A stretch of DNA of 64,000 nucleotides from Ilex aquifolium. Taxonomy: Eukaryota; Streptophyta; Magnoliopsida; Aquifoliales; Aquifoliaceae. The position numbers and the translations under genes were made by a program. The stretch spans positions 22,795,744-22,859,743 of the forward strand of contig OX637393.1 in assembly GCA_951799425.1 (NCBI GenBank), read 5' to 3'. The notes beneath the pieces were generated by a model. The model did no database searches. It was given only the letters and a program-made list of their open reading frames with translations, and had not been told where the DNA came from. Of the stretch, positions 63,583 through 64,000 are shown piece by piece; positions within the stretch are counted from its first letter, which is position 1, and each line of letters starts with the position of its first letter.

Positions 63583-64000
63583 CCATCCCTTGGGACTTGT
63601 TGATATCCACCTTTTAGGAAGTGGAAAACCCTCCAAAAGTAAATAGTTTTCTTCTACTTTCATCATTAGTTTCATTAGCTTCCTTTGTAAATCTTCTTTC
63701 TTCACTTAGAGGATTGAACCTATCTCACCTTTCTAAGCTCTCTTGTAAGCTTTGAAGGGTGAGTAGTGTTTCACTCATTCTTTGTCGGAGATAGGCTAAC
63801 TGTTTTGGTAAACGTTAACTTGTAATTAAAAGTTCCTCTACTTGGAGGGATGAGAATCACTCACTTTTCTAGCTTTCTCAAAGTCATGAAGAGTGAGTAG
63901 TTTCTCATTCACTCTTTAGTGAGAGGTGATGAATATGTATATTATTGTTCGGAAGTTATATTTGTGCATTTCATTTATGCCTAATGATTTATCTTTCTAT

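Larger units (their letters stand above)
63096..64000 (+). mobile_element. K-type LTR, right end outside the window
   Basis: Homologous, in the opposite orientation, to 10129-10985. It contains CGTTCGAACG pairs, a TATA box and a transcribed-leader-like region with a diverged tandem duplication at about 63713-63930 (two TCACTTTCTA-type and GAGTGAGTAG-type blocks). The start at 63096 is approximate. Confidence 0.6.

Noticed and set aside
1-64000. tRNA, rRNA or other structural RNA genes of the host
   Set aside because: Only tRNA-complementary primer sites of retroelements were found; no clover-leaf gene or rRNA match was recognised by eye.

Overview
The window is a nuclear intergenic block of a flowering plant, probably a eudicot. 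No host protein-coding gene, tRNA or rRNA gene was recognised. Almost every base that can be assigned belongs to a transposable element: Ty3/gypsy LTR retrotransposons of the Athila and Tekay (Del, chromovirus) lineages, one decayed CACTA DNA transposon, and several LTR fragments. Names A, E, F, G, H, K, L1, L2, M, N, P, Q and R are local labels.

Layout, left to right. 1-473 is an M-type Athila LTR fragment lying in the gag of element A. 474-10128 is A (+), an old broken Athila element with its 3' LTR. 10129-10985 is a K-type LTR (-), cut by A. 10986-11754 holds nothing recognised. 11755 to about 15050 is a CACTA transposon remnant (-). About 15100-17357 is a probable Tekay-type LTR remnant (R). 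17363-26690 is G (+), a complete Tekay element with one long gag-pol reading frame and 5-bp target duplications (AAGGA). 26829-27165 is a G-like LTR piece (-) and 27176-27771 is another LTR-like piece (Q). 27777-60424 is E (-), an Athila element with AGCAC target duplications. Two younger elements sit in E's 5' LTR. F (35383-48408, Tekay, -, GATTA duplications) carries a solo LTR L2 (39295-44975, GGTGT), which itself carries a solo LTR L1 (39371-42431, GTAAA). H (48546-59419, -, AATAC) is a very young Athila-like element. 60501-61552 is an F-like LTR (P), 61553 to about 62265 an M-type LTR, 62266-63095 a G-like LTR piece (N), and 63096-64000 a K-type LTR with a clear TATA box.

Two things stand out. 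First, H has near-identical LTRs, an open gag-protease gene and no polymerase or integrase. Between gag and its Athila-type third ORF it carries a complete 136-residue ORF resembling the cysteine-rich nucleic-acid-binding protein of carlaviruses and related plant RNA viruses. Second, almost every well-preserved LTR here carries a cassette of short perfect palindromes set in pairs at a fixed distance. There are four words: GTACCGGTAC, CCTTCCGGAAGG, CCGTCCGGACGG and CGTTCGAACG. The same word occurs in unrelated lineages, and related LTR backbones carry different words at the same place. This points to an exchangeable or convergently selected control module. A set of three hairpins with compensatory stem changes in H's 3' non-coding region is a third candidate.

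The elements form layers by insertion: Q, then E, then F and H separately, then L2 in F, then L1 in L2. G, H and F are young by LTR comparison. A and E are old and broken at several to about ten places each.
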